64,000 nucleotides of DNA, taken from NCBI RefSeq assembly GCF_002368295.1, contig NZ_AP018248.1, positions 7,465,326-7,529,325 of the forward strand. Reading direction: 5' to 3'. The notes under the pieces are model-generated. The model was not told the origin of the DNA and ran no database searches. It saw only the letters and a list, made by a program, of their open reading frames with translations. The stretch is from Tolypothrix tenuis PCC 7101 (GTDB lineage: Bacteria; Cyanobacteriota; Cyanobacteriia; Cyanobacteriales; Nostocaceae). Below, piece by piece: positions 44,728-54,552 of this stretch (position 1 is the stretch's first letter; each line of letters begins with the position of its first letter). A program made the translations under genes and the position numbers.

Positions 44728-45693
44728 ATGAAAATCAATAATTCTCGGACTGTTACATATAGTCCAGCTTATACAATTGTTCCTACTTACGAATGCTTTA
44801 ATCGCTGTACATACTGTAACTTTCGTACTAACCCAGGTAAAAGTCCTTGGATGACTTTAGCAACTGCCGAAAGCATTTTAAAACAACTGCAAAACCAAAA
44901 TATTTGTGAGATTTTGATTCTTAGCGGTGAAGTCCATCCGCATTCACCACAACGCCAAGAATGGTTCCAACTGATTTATGATTTGTGTAATTTAGCATTA
45001 GCAATGGGATTTTTACCTCACACTAATGCTGGCCCATTGAGTTTTGCGGAAATGCAAAAACTGAAAAATGTTAACGTTTCAATGGGGCTAATGTTAGAGC
45101 AATTAACACCAAAATTATTAAATACAGTTCATAAACACGCACCGAGTAAATTACCAGAAGTGCGGTTACAACAATTAGAATGGGTAGGAGAATTACAAAT
45201 ACCCTTTACTACAGGATTATTATTAGGAATTGGGGAAACAATTGCTGATTGCGAAGAAACTTTAGCGGCTATATCTCAAATACATCAGCGATATCATCAC
45301 ATTCAAGAAGTGATTTTACAACCCCACAGTCCAGGAAATCAGCAAAGCTTTGATGCGCCACCTTTTAACCCTCTTCAATTACCAGAAATAATTGCTCAAG
45401 CACGGCAGATTTTACCATCAGAGATTACAATTCAAATTCCGCCCAACTTAGTTAAAGATGAGCAGTGGTTACTGGCTTGTGTAGAAGCTGGGGCGAGAGA
45501 TTTAGGCGGAATTGGGCCAAAAGACGAAGTGAATCCCGATTATCCCCATGTTCAGGAGCAGAGGTTAAGAGAGATTTTACAACCTGCGGGGTGGGAGTTA
45601 GTACCGCGATTGCCAGTTTATCCGCAGTTTGATGATTGGTTATCCGAAGATTTGCAAAATTCAGTGAAGCGATCGCGCCTATTCTTAGGGTAG
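44728..45693 (+). CDS. cofG: 7,8-didemethyl-8-hydroxy-5-deazariboflavin synthase, CofG subunit
   Basis: Radical SAM enzyme of 321 aa that, with CofH, makes the deazaflavin Fo from 5-amino-6-ribitylaminouracil and tyrosine. In cyanobacteria Fo serves as antenna of some DNA photolyases. The [4Fe-4S] site is CFNRCTYC (Cys23, Cys27, Cys30), in the CofG wording PTYECFNRCTYCNFRTNPG. Other conserved parts are EILILSGEVHP, MGLMLEQLTPKL, TTGLLLGIGET and DLGGIGPKDEVNPDYPHV. The length is normal. cofH is not adjacent, as is usual in cyanobacteria. Confidence 0.93.
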   Translation: MKINNSRTVTYSPAYTIVPTYECFNRCTYCNFRTNPGKSPWMTLATAESILKQLQNQNICEILILSGEVHPHSPQRQEWFQLIYDLCNLALAMGFLPHTNAGPLSFAEMQKLKNVNVSMGLMLEQLTPKLLNTVHKHAPSKLPEVRLQQLEWVGELQIPFTTGLLLGIGETIADCEETLAAISQIHQRYHHIQEVILQPHSPGNQQSFDAPPFNPLQLPEIIAQARQILPSEITIQIPPNLVKDEQWLLACVEAGARDLGGIGPKDEVNPDYPHVQEQRLREILQPAGWELVPRLPVYPQFDDWLSEDLQNSVKRSRLFLG

Positions 45694-45790
45694 AGTCTCA
45701 CATATTATCAAATTTACTCATCAAAAATACAAAACAATTTTGTAAAACTTATAAAAAACACCAATTCCCCATTCCCCCTTCCCCCTTCCC

Positions 45791-48520
45791 CTACCCCTTA
45801 GCTACCTTCTCGCTATTCGTTTTGAATTTAGGATAAGCAATGCGTTTGTGATGGAATTGCTGCCAAACTTCTACGAAGATTTGGGCGATGTCGGAAACTT
45901 CTTCACGTGTGAGTCCACAATCTACTAGTTGATTGTCTTGCCATCTCGCCCGCAAGATATTATTCAGCATATTTAAAGCTTGTTCTGGTGTCGCATCTTT
46001 TAGCGATCGCAAAGCGGCTTCACAGGAATCAGCTAACATGACAATTGCTGTTTCCCGCGATTGGGGAATTGGCCCATCGTAGCGAAAATCAGCGTCGTCT
46101 ACTTGAATACTGGGATTTTCTTTCGCCATTTGCTGTGCTTGGTGATGGAAATAAGCAATCAGCATGGTTCCCTGATGTTCTGGAATGAAAGCTTGGATGG
46201 CGGTAGGTAAAAGATGTTCCTGTGCCATCGCTAACCCTTCACTAACGTGCTTTTTAATAATCGCTGCACTTTTCCAGGGGTCTTTAATTTCTGTTTCATG
46301 TTTATTCGGCCCTCCCATTTGGTTTTCGATAAAACCAGAGGGGTCGTGCATTTTACCGATGTCGTGGTAAAGCGTACCGGCGCGCACTAGTTCCACATCG
46401 CATTTGAGATGTTTAGCTGCGGCTTCCGCTAATGTGGCTACAAATAAAGTATGTTGAAAGGTTCCGGGCGCTTCTGTTGCTAGTCGCTTTAATAAAGGGC
46501 GGTTAGGGTTCGCTAATTCTGCTAACCGGATAGGGGTGACTAAATCAAAGAGTTTTTCTAAATAAGGACTCAAGCCTAAAGCTACAATACTCCACGCTAA
46601 ACCGGATAAAGCAAATAAACCTGCTCCTTGAAGGACGACATACCAAGAAACTGAACTTCTTAGAATTAAGAGAATTAAGTAAATTCCTCCCTGGGTTGAG
46701 GCGATCGCTAGACCTAATAATGCCAATTCCTCACGCGATCGCAATCGTTTAGCCATTAAACTGCCTACTATTCCCCCAGCTGCACCAGAAACTAGGACAA
46801 TTCTACTCATTTCCATGCCAATTGGTAGCACTCCTAACAATAGCCCCACAACTGTGACACCCAAAGATGGGCCGTAAAAGCTACCTAACAATAAACCAAT
46901 CGCACTCCAGGTAGTATATGATACGCCAAACGTCAGCATCCCTGGCGTACTGAGAGTAAGGAGTAAAATCAACAGGCGATCGCGTTGTCGCAATTTAATT
47001 TTTAAACGACGTTCAACAATTACAAAAATGCCAATTGCTGTAGTGACAATACCTGTCACCTTGATTAACTCTGCCCAGTTAGTTTCCCGATCAATTAATT
47101 GATAATGCTCTAATACCTGTAAATTCCACGGAGTAATCTTTTCTCCTTTCTTAACAATTACCTCATCTTTTCGCACCTCAACCATGATCGGTGCTACGTC
47201 ATCTGCTACCCGTTGTGCCTGTTGTTTGGTTTTTGTTTCATCTTTCTTCAAATTCGGTTGCAGCACAGTTAACAATACTTTCGTGACTAAAGGTTGCGCT
47301 GCTGGCGGTTCTGATTTCTCCACTTGTAAGTTGACTGTATTCTTTAAAGCATCTTCTGGTAGCCCGTAGGGGATACCTTGAGCGAGAATCCTTGCAGAAA
47401 TATCGCGAATTAATGTTTGCGTAGCTATCCAATCTTGATCTGATAACTCTAAAAGAATATTGTCTTGATATATGATTTTGGAGCTGCCAGCTTCGATACG
47501 TAATAGCTTTTCCTTGGCTAGCTGGTATTTTTTCCGTGCTTGTGAGATTTGGGAGATCAGTAAAGAATATTTTTGTGCCGAATTTGTGACTCGAAAAATT
47601 TCGAGTTCCGTGATGGCTTTAAACAAGTCAGCGTTGCTAGAAACATTAACTGGTTTTGTATATTCAGGGCTGAGGCTAATAAATGTTTTCCCGGGCTGGG
47701 CTAATTCTTCTTGCTTGGGGGAACCAGCTTGAGGGGATGTAGATTGTAGCTGGTTTGTCCCATTGGTTTTTTTCGCTTCCTGTGTAGTCGTAGAACTGCT
47801 GTTTTGGTTGGGTAACAAAAATCCAACTGGTTGTTTTTTAGTTTTTTCTAACGCTAGTAAGATATTTTTCCACTCTGACTCACTACAAGCGCGCAGATAA
47901 CTTTGGCTAGTAAGAGATAACTGTAAGGTTTCAGCAAAAGGAAAATCACCAGCAGCATAGCGAATTTCATCACCTTGATCGAGAATTTGCTGCAAATTAT
48001 GGTTGATTTGTTCAGTAAGTTCCTGATCCACCCTTAACATGGGTAGAGAAATGTTCACCGCAGCTTTGCGTTGTGCTTTGGTTTTTTCAATGTCTTCAAT
48101 TTTGTCTGTACGGGGGGCTTTAATGGTTTCAGGTGCCACACTATCAACTTTTAGCTTCGGTTGATAATAGGATTTGTACCCAATCACACCCGTCAGCGAT
48201 ACGATGGCGATCGCCAAAATCACCGAGGAACGGTTTTCATGCACCCATTTAACACCGATGTTGTTTACCAATCGGTGTTCTTGCACTGATTTAGTAATTA
48301 ATCTGAGTGCTATTACTGGTTTTTGAATGCCGTCACTGGTTGTTGATACATACAAACGTATGTTCTTCAACAAAGTTTTGGGAATTTTTCCCAAACGGCT
48401 TTGGCTGTTTGGGTCGCTTACAGATCTCAACAATTTTCCTTTACGACGTAATACTTTGTACTGTCGCCGCCATTGAGTAAATTGCTGGGTTAGGGACTTC
48501 AAAAATCGCTGATGTTTCAT
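45791..48520 (-). CDS. 7TM-HD metal-dependent phosphohydrolase (PgpH-like)
   Basis: 909 aa. After a basic N-terminus there is one membrane helix (SSVILAIAIVSLTGVIGYKS, about 103-123), then a large extracytoplasmic 7TMR-HDED domain (about 130-470). About seven further helices follow (VTGIVTTAIGIFVIVERRL to GLFALSGLAWSIVALGL), and then a cytoplasmic HD domain: TFQHTLFVATLAEAAAKHL, LYHDIGKMHDP (His719-Asp720) and HHQAQQMAKENP. Family members (PgpH) hydrolyse cyclic di-AMP; c-di-AMP exists in cyanobacteria and affects osmotic and night metabolism. The substrate here is inferred. The extracytoplasmic part contains a low-complexity Gln/Ser/Thr stretch (NSSSTTTQEAKKTNGTNQLQ). Confidence 0.88.
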   Translation of the reverse strand: MKHQRFLKSLTQQFTQWRRQYKVLRRKGKLLRSVSDPNSQSRLGKIPKTLLKNIRLYVSTTSDGIQKPVIALRLITKSVQEHRLVNNIGVKWVHENRSSVILAIAIVSLTGVIGYKSYYQPKLKVDSVAPETIKAPRTDKIEDIEKTKAQRKAAVNISLPMLRVDQELTEQINHNLQQILDQGDEIRYAAGDFPFAETLQLSLTSQSYLRACSESEWKNILLALEKTKKQPVGFLLPNQNSSSTTTQEAKKTNGTNQLQSTSPQAGSPKQEELAQPGKTFISLSPEYTKPVNVSSNADLFKAITELEIFRVTNSAQKYSLLISQISQARKKYQLAKEKLLRIEAGSSKIIYQDNILLELSDQDWIATQTLIRDISARILAQGIPYGLPEDALKNTVNLQVEKSEPPAAQPLVTKVLLTVLQPNLKKDETKTKQQAQRVADDVAPIMVEVRKDEVIVKKGEKITPWNLQVLEHYQLIDRETNWAELIKVTGIVTTAIGIFVIVERRLKIKLRQRDRLLILLLTLSTPGMLTFGVSYTTWSAIGLLLGSFYGPSLGVTVVGLLLGVLPIGMEMSRIVLVSGAAGGIVGSLMAKRLRSREELALLGLAIASTQGGIYLILLILRSSVSWYVVLQGAGLFALSGLAWSIVALGLSPYLEKLFDLVTPIRLAELANPNRPLLKRLATEAPGTFQHTLFVATLAEAAAKHLKCDVELVRAGTLYHDIGKMHDPSGFIENQMGGPNKHETEIKDPWKSAAIIKKHVSEGLAMAQEHLLPTAIQAFIPEHQGTMLIAYFHHQAQQMAKENPSIQVDDADFRYDGPIPQSRETAIVMLADSCEAALRSLKDATPEQALNMLNNILRARWQDNQLVDCGLTREEVSDIAQIFVEVWQQFHHKRIAYPKFKTNSEKVAKG

Positions 48521-48887
48521 TACCTCTGCCTACAGTTGCTTACTTTGATACCTCAAAACAAGACAAACCTAGGGGAAGTCCCCGCAAAAGCAACCGCAGC
48601 TGCTTGTAACTGAATTTGGTTCATATTTAGCCCACAGTCTGATTTTGCAGGTTTGGTTCTTGTAGCCGCACCTTTAAAGGTAAAGGCTGACATTCACCAA
48701 CCTGATTAATAGGGAACTTCGGAGGAGGGTGCTACGGCCGTTTTGCCACAATACCTACCTACAGAGTCAGGTTAAGAGTTTCTTGGGAAATTGTAGTATA
48801 AACAACTACTAAATTTTGTCTTGGTTGGATGATTGCTAGGATAGGATTTTTGTTCCACGCCTACAATGTTATTCAGTAGAAATAACA
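48521..48887. other. Intergenic region upstream of the HD gene
   Basis: About 370 bp. It carries the HD gene's promoter and the 3' end of the next minus-strand gene's transcript. AGGGGAAGTCCCCGC (48571) is a small dyad. Nothing else recognised. Confidence 0.5.
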
Positions 48888-49856
48888 TTAATGCGATCGG
48901 ATGACGCGAGGCGCACAGTAGACGCATACCTGTAAAGGTAGCGATGCTGCTTCCTCAGACATAGTATCTCTCTCTGCTGTTAATTGGCTAGAATCCAGGG
49001 CAAAATTATACAATCCTGACCACACAGCCACAAGTGCATCAGCTAATCCCACTATCAAAGAAAAATTGCTTAATCCCATAGTTGTGGAGTTTGCTGGTGA
49101 ATATAAAATCTGCCAAGGCACAGGAATACCTGCAGTGCTATTGTATGCCCCTGATAAAGCACCAGTAATTGTACTTACAGTAGGTAAGTGTAAACGCTTA
49201 GAGTCTTGCTGCCAAACCTCAGCATTTTGAGTAGCTCGTAAAATTGCCAAGCGATAGTCTTCTAAAGTAGTCAGAAAGCAGTAAAATGCCATAGCGATAG
49301 CGTTACTTAGCTTGTCTTCTCTACTCAACTCAGCTTGCGCCCTGGCTAATCCTGCACCCCGATCCAACAAAGCCTGAACTTTTAATAATTGTTGTGGTAG
49401 AGATGTTGGCGTTTCACCAATAAAGGCGATTGTTTCGGGAATTAGGGTGCGGATATGGAGTTTTTCAGTCAAGGCTTGAGCGATCGCATACCCAACTGCG
49501 AGTGTTCCATCCCGTACCACTGGGTTATCCTCCCAGATTTCTAACACACGTAGCAAGTTTTGTCGCAATTTAAATGTATTTTCATGAAAAAAAAGCGATA
49601 CTGGTAGTGTCGCTAGTATCACTTTGCCAGAAATATGATCACTGATACTTAAATCAGGCGATGCTGGTAAAGATTTTGAGCACCAATCATCTATATCTAA
49701 TCTGCCCAGTTTAATTAAACTTTCAGTCCCTAAAACCGCTATTTTATCTATGTCATAGCGTTCCGACAGTTTTTTGTCACTAGCAGAGGCTACATTTCCT
49801 CCTACTAATGCTCCAAGTAAAGTCCCACGAAATCGACTCACAACCGAGTGGCGCAT
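48888..49856 (-). CDS. ADP-ribosylglycohydrolase-fold protein, catalytic residues apparently lost
   Basis: 322 aa, all-helical. It starts SRFRGTLLGALVGGN, the family's opening helix, and ends with TITGALSGAYNSTAGIPVPW, which corresponds to the region that in DraG/ARH enzymes reads G-x-D-x-D-T...G-A-x-x-G-A. The enzyme signatures T-D-D-T (early) and G-D-x-D-T (late) that bind two Mg ions are not present: the late site reads LPTVSTITGA. The middle is conserved only in general pattern. It is likely a non-catalytic relative used for binding. Distinct cyanobacterial homologues of this kind may exist. It is followed by the HD gene and preceded by aroQ on the same strand, each separated by intergenic sequence. 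Confidence 0.6.
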   Translation of the reverse strand: MRHSVVSRFRGTLLGALVGGNVASASDKKLSERYDIDKIAVLGTESLIKLGRLDIDDWCSKSLPASPDLSISDHISGKVILATLPVSLFFHENTFKLRQNLLRVLEIWEDNPVVRDGTLAVGYAIAQALTEKLHIRTLIPETIAFIGETPTSLPQQLLKVQALLDRGAGLARAQAELSREDKLSNAIAMAFYCFLTTLEDYRLAILRATQNAEVWQQDSKRLHLPTVSTITGALSGAYNSTAGIPVPWQILYSPANSTTMGLSNFSLIVGLADALVAVWSGLYNFALDSSQLTAERDTMSEEAASLPLQVCVYCAPRVIRSH

Positions 49857-49965
49857 ACATCAAATATAAAATAAGAAGTGTTAAGTATGAAGGAGGTTCT
49901 TCCTTGACATTCCCGCAGATTAACAAGAAGTATCAAGATTTTCATCAGCCTTCAGCCTTCATACT

Positions 49966-50463
49966 TCATCCTTTATCCTTCCTTAAATGATGTACTAACG
50001 CTTGTAAGCCTAATAAATAACTTTGGACACCAAATCCACTTATTTGCCCAATTGCTATGGGTGCTATATAAGAATGATGGCGGAATTCTTCTCGACGATA
50101 GATATTACTCAAATGTACTTCTACTGTTGGTAAATTTACACCCGCAAGCGCATCTCGCAACGCCACACTAGTATGGGTGTATGCTCCAGCATTAATTAAA
50201 ATACCCTGGTGTTTTCCTAGGGCTTGATGAATAGTATCAACTAAAACTCCTTCATGATTAGACTGCATGGGGGAAACTTCCACCTGTAGTTTCTTTCCCT
50301 CTGCTACTAACAAGTGGTTAATTTCAGCCAGTGTCAACGAACCGTAAATTCCCGGCTCTCGCTGTCCTAGCAAATTCAGGTTTGGCCCATGCAGCACCAA
50401 AATACTCAAAGGCTGCAACGTCAAGTCTGGCACTTTCAGGCTATTAACGACGCGAACGCTCAT
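49966..50463 (-). CDS. aroQ: 3-dehydroquinate dehydratase, type II
   Basis: Third step of the shikimate pathway: dehydrates 3-dehydroquinate to 3-dehydroshikimate, in a dodecamer. Type II signatures are present: [18 protein letters not shown] (with catalytic Tyr in the loop), the [17 protein letters not shown] substrate loop and [20 protein letters not shown] (catalytic His, Arg). 165 aa including an extra 18 residues at the N-terminus before LSILVLHGP. The start at 50463 overlaps the end of a 44-codon gene in another frame, so translation is probably coupled. Confidence 0.95.
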   Translation of the reverse strand: MSVRVVNSLKVPDLTLQPLSILVLHGPNLNLLGQREPGIYGSLTLAEINHLLVAEGKKLQVEVSPMQSNHEGVLVDTIHQALGKHQGILINAGAYTHTSVALRDALAGVNLPTVEVHLSNIYRREEFRHHSYIAPIAIGQISGFGVQSYLLGLQALVHHLRKDKG

Positions 50464-50578
50464 TTACAGGAATCGGAATCAGTTCCGGTTCCGGCTCACC
50501 TTCTGGCCCGAGCAGAGCTTCAATTAGCTTCCGCGCCAATTCTTTCAGCTTTTCCAGTACCTTTTCTATATAGTCCAT
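50444..50578 (-). CDS. 44-aa small protein overlapping aroQ
   Basis: ATG at 50578, stop TAA at 50444-50446. It encodes [44 protein letters not shown]. An amphipathic helix with Lys/Glu/Leu heptads is followed by an acidic Pro-rich segment and a basic end. AGGAG lies 11 bases before the ATG. The last 20 nt overlap the aroQ start in a different frame, a classic coupling arrangement. Coding-like features (clear Shine-Dalgarno, non-repetitive composition, structured helix plus IPIPV motif) favour a real gene. Function unknown; a small partner or leader of AroQ is possible. Confidence 0.65.
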   Translation of the reverse strand: MDYIEKVLEKLKELARKLIEALLGPEGEPEPELIPIPVNERSRR

Positions 50579-51077
50579 TTAACTGACTGCTCCTGAGATA
50601 CTACCTCAATGTTGACTTACAGCTACGCAGAACTGGCGTACTCTTGCACCTCTGGCCTTTGATTAGGCGATCGCACTTTCCAACTTAAAGGAAGATCCAC
50701 ATTATAAAATTTTTGTGTTGTGATCTGCCTTACCTATTAGATTATCACATTCTGAAGAATCCCACGGCTATGAAACTATCGCTTTGCTTGATATGAGGTA
50801 TTGGAGAGGGTTGACTAATCTTGATAGAGACTTTTAATTCATTGCAATTAATGTGCTGGTTATGTAGTCAGGACTTAAGTTCTGACAACTAGGGCTAAAT
50901 TCTTGGCTACCAGAACTTTAGCTCTGACTACTAAATTTATTCCTACCTGAGAATTAATAGGAAAGACTACTATTACTTCACAGGTAAATCAAGCACCGAG
51001 AAAAAACCCGTCTCCAGCAAGACTATATAGGTTTTTTAATTTCACACTAGCCGCTTGATGAATTCAGCCTTTGTCTA
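50579..51077. other. Intergenic region with direct repeats and possible topA terminator
   Basis: GGACTTAAGTTCTGACAACTAG and CCAGAACTTTAGCTCTGACTACT (50870-50930) are related inverse/direct pieces; they are indicated only by position. AAAAAACC (51001-51008) and GGTTTTTT (51030-51037) can pair on the minus strand just after topA and could terminate it. No ORF is supported. Confidence 0.5.
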
Positions 51078-53774
51078 CTAGTCCTCGGCATCATTTTTTT
51101 TAGCACTACTAGCCGAAGCCTTAGAAGTTGACTTAGAAGTTGATTTAGTTGTTGATTTAGTTTTAGTAGTTGTTGACTTAGTTTTAGCAGTTGTAGATTT
51201 ACTCGATTTGCGAGTAGATTTTCCAGAGGATGCTTTGCTAGCCAACAATTCTAATGCTTTCTCCAAAGTCATATCTTCTACAGATTGACCTTCTGGAAGA
51301 CTAACATTAGTTTTGCCGTTCTTAATGTAAGGGCCATAGGGGCCATCATAGATGTTGATTGGTGTATCATCATCGGGATGTGTACCCAACTCACGTAAGG
51401 CGGCTTTGGATTTGCTACTGCTGGAACTACGTCCCTTTTTCGGTTCGGCTAATAAATCTAAAGCACGTTCTAAAGAAACAGTTAAGACATTATCTGCTGC
51501 TTTTAAAGAACGATAGTCTTTGCCTTCTTTACCTTGGTCATGAACAATGTAAGGGCCAAAGCGTCCTAAACTCGCTTGAATTTTCCCGCCTGTTTCGGGA
51601 TGGGTTCCTAATGTTCGAGGTAAGGCTAAAAGACCAACAGCTATATCCAGGGTAACGGTTTCTGGTGTTACGCCTTTTGGTAAGGAAGCTTGCTTGGGTT
51701 TGGGGTTCTCATCAGTTTTGTCACCTAACTGCACATAAGGCCCGTAAGCGCCAATTTTGACATAAATTGGTTCCCCAGTTTCAGGATGACGACCGAGTTG
51801 GTCAGGGCCAGAGGTTTTTTGTCGCAGCAACACCTCAACTTGTTTGGGGTCAAGGTCTGCTGGGGTCAAATCTTTAGGAATTGAAGCTGTGACTACACCT
51901 TCACCGTTTTCTACTTCGATGTAAGGGCCATATTTACCGATACGAACTTTAGCCGCTAAATTTTCTAGTTCTACTGTTCTGGCTTTAGTAGCATCAATTT
52001 GATTTTCTCGTTCTTTGACTAAGGTTTCTAAACCTTTGTCTCCCAGATAAAATTCCTTTAAGTAGGGTAACCACTTAGCTTCACCTGTGGCGATGTCATC
52101 CAGGGTTTGCTCCATCTTCGAGGTAAAGCTGGGATCGACTACATCAGGGAAATGTTTTTCCAACAGGTCAGTCACAGCAAAAGCCGTGAATGTGGGAATT
52201 AGAGCATTATTAACTAATTGGGCATAACCTTTATCGATAATCGTGCCAATAATACTGGCATAGGTACTAGGACGACCAATCCCTTCACTTTCTAAGGTTT
52301 TTACCAGGGTAGCTTCACTGTACCGGGCTGGTGGTTGAGTTTCATGGGCGATCGCTTCTAGGTTTTTGCAATTTGGATGATCTCCTACTTGCAAACTCGG
52401 CAAAATTACTTCTTGGTCTTCTAATGCAGCATCGGGATCGTCGGAACCTTCGACATAAGCACGTAAATAGCCGGGGAAGTCAATCCGCTTTCCAGAAGCA
52501 CGAAATCCAGCATCTTCCACCTGTAACTGGATACTAACTTGGGTTTGGCGAGAGTCAGCCATTTGGCTGGCGACAGTGCGCTTCCAAATTAAGTCATAAA
52601 CAGCCAGTTCTCGACCGCTTAAACCAGTTTCTTGGGGAGTGCGGAAAGTACTACCAGCCGGACGAATCGCTTCGTGTGCTTCTTGCGCGCCTTTAGATTT
52701 AGTAGTGTATTGTCTGGGTTGAGGACTGAGATATTGTTTGCCGTAAAGACTTTCTACACAACTGCGTGCAGCTGCGATCGCCTGGTCTGACAAATGCACC
52801 GAATCTGTCCGCATATAGGTGATATACCCTTGCTCGTACAAATTCTGGGCAATTCGCATTGTATCTCGGGCTGAGAGGCGCAATTTCCGGTTAGATTCCT
52901 GTTGTAGTGTCGAGGTGGTAAAAGGTGGCGCAGGTTTACGTGTTACAGGACGTTCTTCTACTTCTCTGACATTCCAGGTTTTACCAGTCAGGCGTTCTTG
53001 CAGTGCTAACGCATCTGCTTCCGTTAACAAAACTACATTGCGACCAGCGGCGATTTGTCCAGTTGCGGGATCAAAATCGCTACCATTCGCTATTTTCGTG
53101 CCTCCCAACGTCACCAACTGGGCTGTAAATGGAGCTTTTTCCTTTTCTAGATAAGCCTTTAAATCCCAGTAAGTACCTTCATGGAAAGCGCGGCGTTGGC
53201 GTTCTTTTGTTACCAAAAGCCTCACTGCTACAGATTGTACGCGCCCAGCAGATAGCCCCCAGGCAATTTTTTTCCACAGCAGAGGAGACAGAGTATAACC
53301 CACCAGCCGATCCAATATCCGGCGCGTTTCTTGGGCACGAACTAACTGCTCGTCAATATTGCGGCAGTTTTTCAAAGCCTTTTTAATCGCCTCTTGGGTA
53401 ATTTCATGAAATACCATCCGCTTTGTCGGCACTTTAGGCTTGAGCAACTGGTATAAATGCCAACTAATACTTTCACCTTCCCGATCTTCGTCCGTCGCCA
53501 GAATCAACTCATCAGCCTCTTTGAGAGCATCTTTGAGCTGAGTGACAACTTTCTTTTTATCCTTGGGGACAACATACACTGGTTCAAAGTCGGCATCTAC
53601 ATTCACCCCAAGCTGTGCCCATTTTTCTGCTTTGACAGCGGTGGGAATTTCGCTAGCCGACTGGGGTAGGTCACGTACATGACCCATAGACGCTTCCACC
53701 CGATAGCCTGATGGGAGGTAGTTGCGAATGGTACGAGCTTTGGTTGGAGATTCGACAATGACGAGAGTTGACAT
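51078..53774 (-). CDS. topA: DNA topoisomerase I (type IA)
   Basis: Relaxes negative supercoils by transient single-strand breakage. The TOPRIM domain is [18 protein letters not shown] to [17 protein letters not shown] with the acidic triad. The catalytic tyrosine is Tyr320 in [34 protein letters not shown] and [15 protein letters not shown] are diagnostic. The C-terminal third has four copies of the cyanobacterial topA_C repeat (for example [40 protein letters not shown]), replacing zinc ribbons of E. coli TopA. The tail (residues about 850-898) is Ser/Thr/Lys-rich and disordered ([20 protein letters not shown]). 898 aa is normal for this group. Confidence 0.97.
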   Translation of the reverse strand: MSTLVIVESPTKARTIRNYLPSGYRVEASMGHVRDLPQSASEIPTAVKAEKWAQLGVNVDADFEPVYVVPKDKKKVVTQLKDALKEADELILATDEDREGESISWHLYQLLKPKVPTKRMVFHEITQEAIKKALKNCRNIDEQLVRAQETRRILDRLVGYTLSPLLWKKIAWGLSAGRVQSVAVRLLVTKERQRRAFHEGTYWDLKAYLEKEKAPFTAQLVTLGGTKIANGSDFDPATGQIAAGRNVVLLTEADALALQERLTGKTWNVREVEERPVTRKPAPPFTTSTLQQESNRKLRLSARDTMRIAQNLYEQGYITYMRTDSVHLSDQAIAAARSCVESLYGKQYLSPQPRQYTTKSKGAQEAHEAIRPAGSTFRTPQETGLSGRELAVYDLIWKRTVASQMADSRQTQVSIQLQVEDAGFRASGKRIDFPGYLRAYVEGSDDPDAALEDQEVILPSLQVGDHPNCKNLEAIAHETQPPARYSEATLVKTLESEGIGRPSTYASIIGTIIDKGYAQLVNNALIPTFTAFAVTDLLEKHFPDVVDPSFTSKMEQTLDDIATGEAKWLPYLKEFYLGDKGLETLVKERENQIDATKARTVELENLAAKVRIGKYGPYIEVENGEGVVTASIPKDLTPADLDPKQVEVLLRQKTSGPDQLGRHPETGEPIYVKIGAYGPYVQLGDKTDENPKPKQASLPKGVTPETVTLDIAVGLLALPRTLGTHPETGGKIQASLGRFGPYIVHDQGKEGKDYRSLKAADNVLTVSLERALDLLAEPKKGRSSSSSKSKAALRELGTHPDDDTPINIYDGPYGPYIKNGKTNVSLPEGQSVEDMTLEKALELLASKASSGKSTRKSSKSTTAKTKSTTTKTKSTTKSTSKSTSKASASSAKKNDAED

Positions 53775-54258
53775 GGAAATTTCAAAAAAAAGAATAGCTG
53801 CGAAGCTAAACAGAGAAATTTAGACGATTGGGCGTGATGCCAAAATGGAACGTCGCGCTTATTGATGTGAGTTTATCTTCACACAAACTGCCCATTAGGG
53901 TGAAAATCCACTCAAGTTTGGGCAATGTCCTTTCCAGATAATAAGGTAGGAAAACACTGGCTTGGAATTTCCAGCTATTTCAATCTTTAACTTATATCAG
54001 CAAAATTGGCGACTACAGTTTTCAAAATACCCCCGAAGTGTAATAGAGTGATACGTCCTGTGTTTGGGATTGGGGATTAGGGATTGGGGACTGGGGACTG
54101 GGGACTGAGTGTTCGTTATTTGTTCCCCTTTCCCTTTTACCTTTTCACCTTGTGTCCTCATCTTTCCCATCCCTATTCCCACAAAGGTTGTGCCAAAATT
54201 AAATCAAACTTGAGAGCAAAAACGAAGTGGGGTTTGTACCTATCTTGGAGTTTGAACT
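53775..54258. other. Divergent region topA / DUF6745 pair with STRR
   Basis: GGGGATTGGGGACTGGGG heptamer array at 54066-54105 and a CCTTTTCCC arm to about 54180. No gene or clear promoter box is recognised. Confidence 0.55.
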
Positions 54259-54552
54259 ATGCAGCCAATCCGTCAAGGTGATGTCATTCTACTACCTGTG
54301 CCACAAGTTGAAGGAGAAAAGATACCTCACTTGACCTTGGCAGAAGGCGAAGTAACCGGGCATAAGCATCGTATTACAGAGGGAAAGGCAAAATTATTTT
54401 CTAAAAATGATACTTTGTATTTACGTGTTTATTCTCAAGCTGCTTTGTTAGCTCACGAAGAACATCGTGCGATCGCAGTTCCGCAAGGTCATTGGATGGT
54501 GAAAATTCAACGAGAATACGAGCCTGAAGGGTGGCGCTATGTCGCTGATTGA
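54259..54552 (+). CDS. Small conserved protein, partner of the DUF6745 gene
   Basis: 97 aa: MQPIRQGDVILLPVPQVEGE, LAEGEVTGHKHRITEG, HRAIAVPQGHWMVKIQREYE, P. An all-beta, compact protein with His and Gly motifs (GEVTGHKHRI, VPQGHW), possibly a small barrel. Its gene overlaps the next by 14 bp, so the two are translated together and probably act together. The family recurs with DUF6745 in cyanobacteria and actinobacteria as far as I recall, but no function is known. STRR lies upstream. Confidence 0.7.
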   Translation: MQPIRQGDVILLPVPQVEGEKIPHLTLAEGEVTGHKHRITEGKAKLFSKNDTLYLRVYSQAALLAHEEHRAIAVPQGHWMVKIQREYEPEGWRYVAD

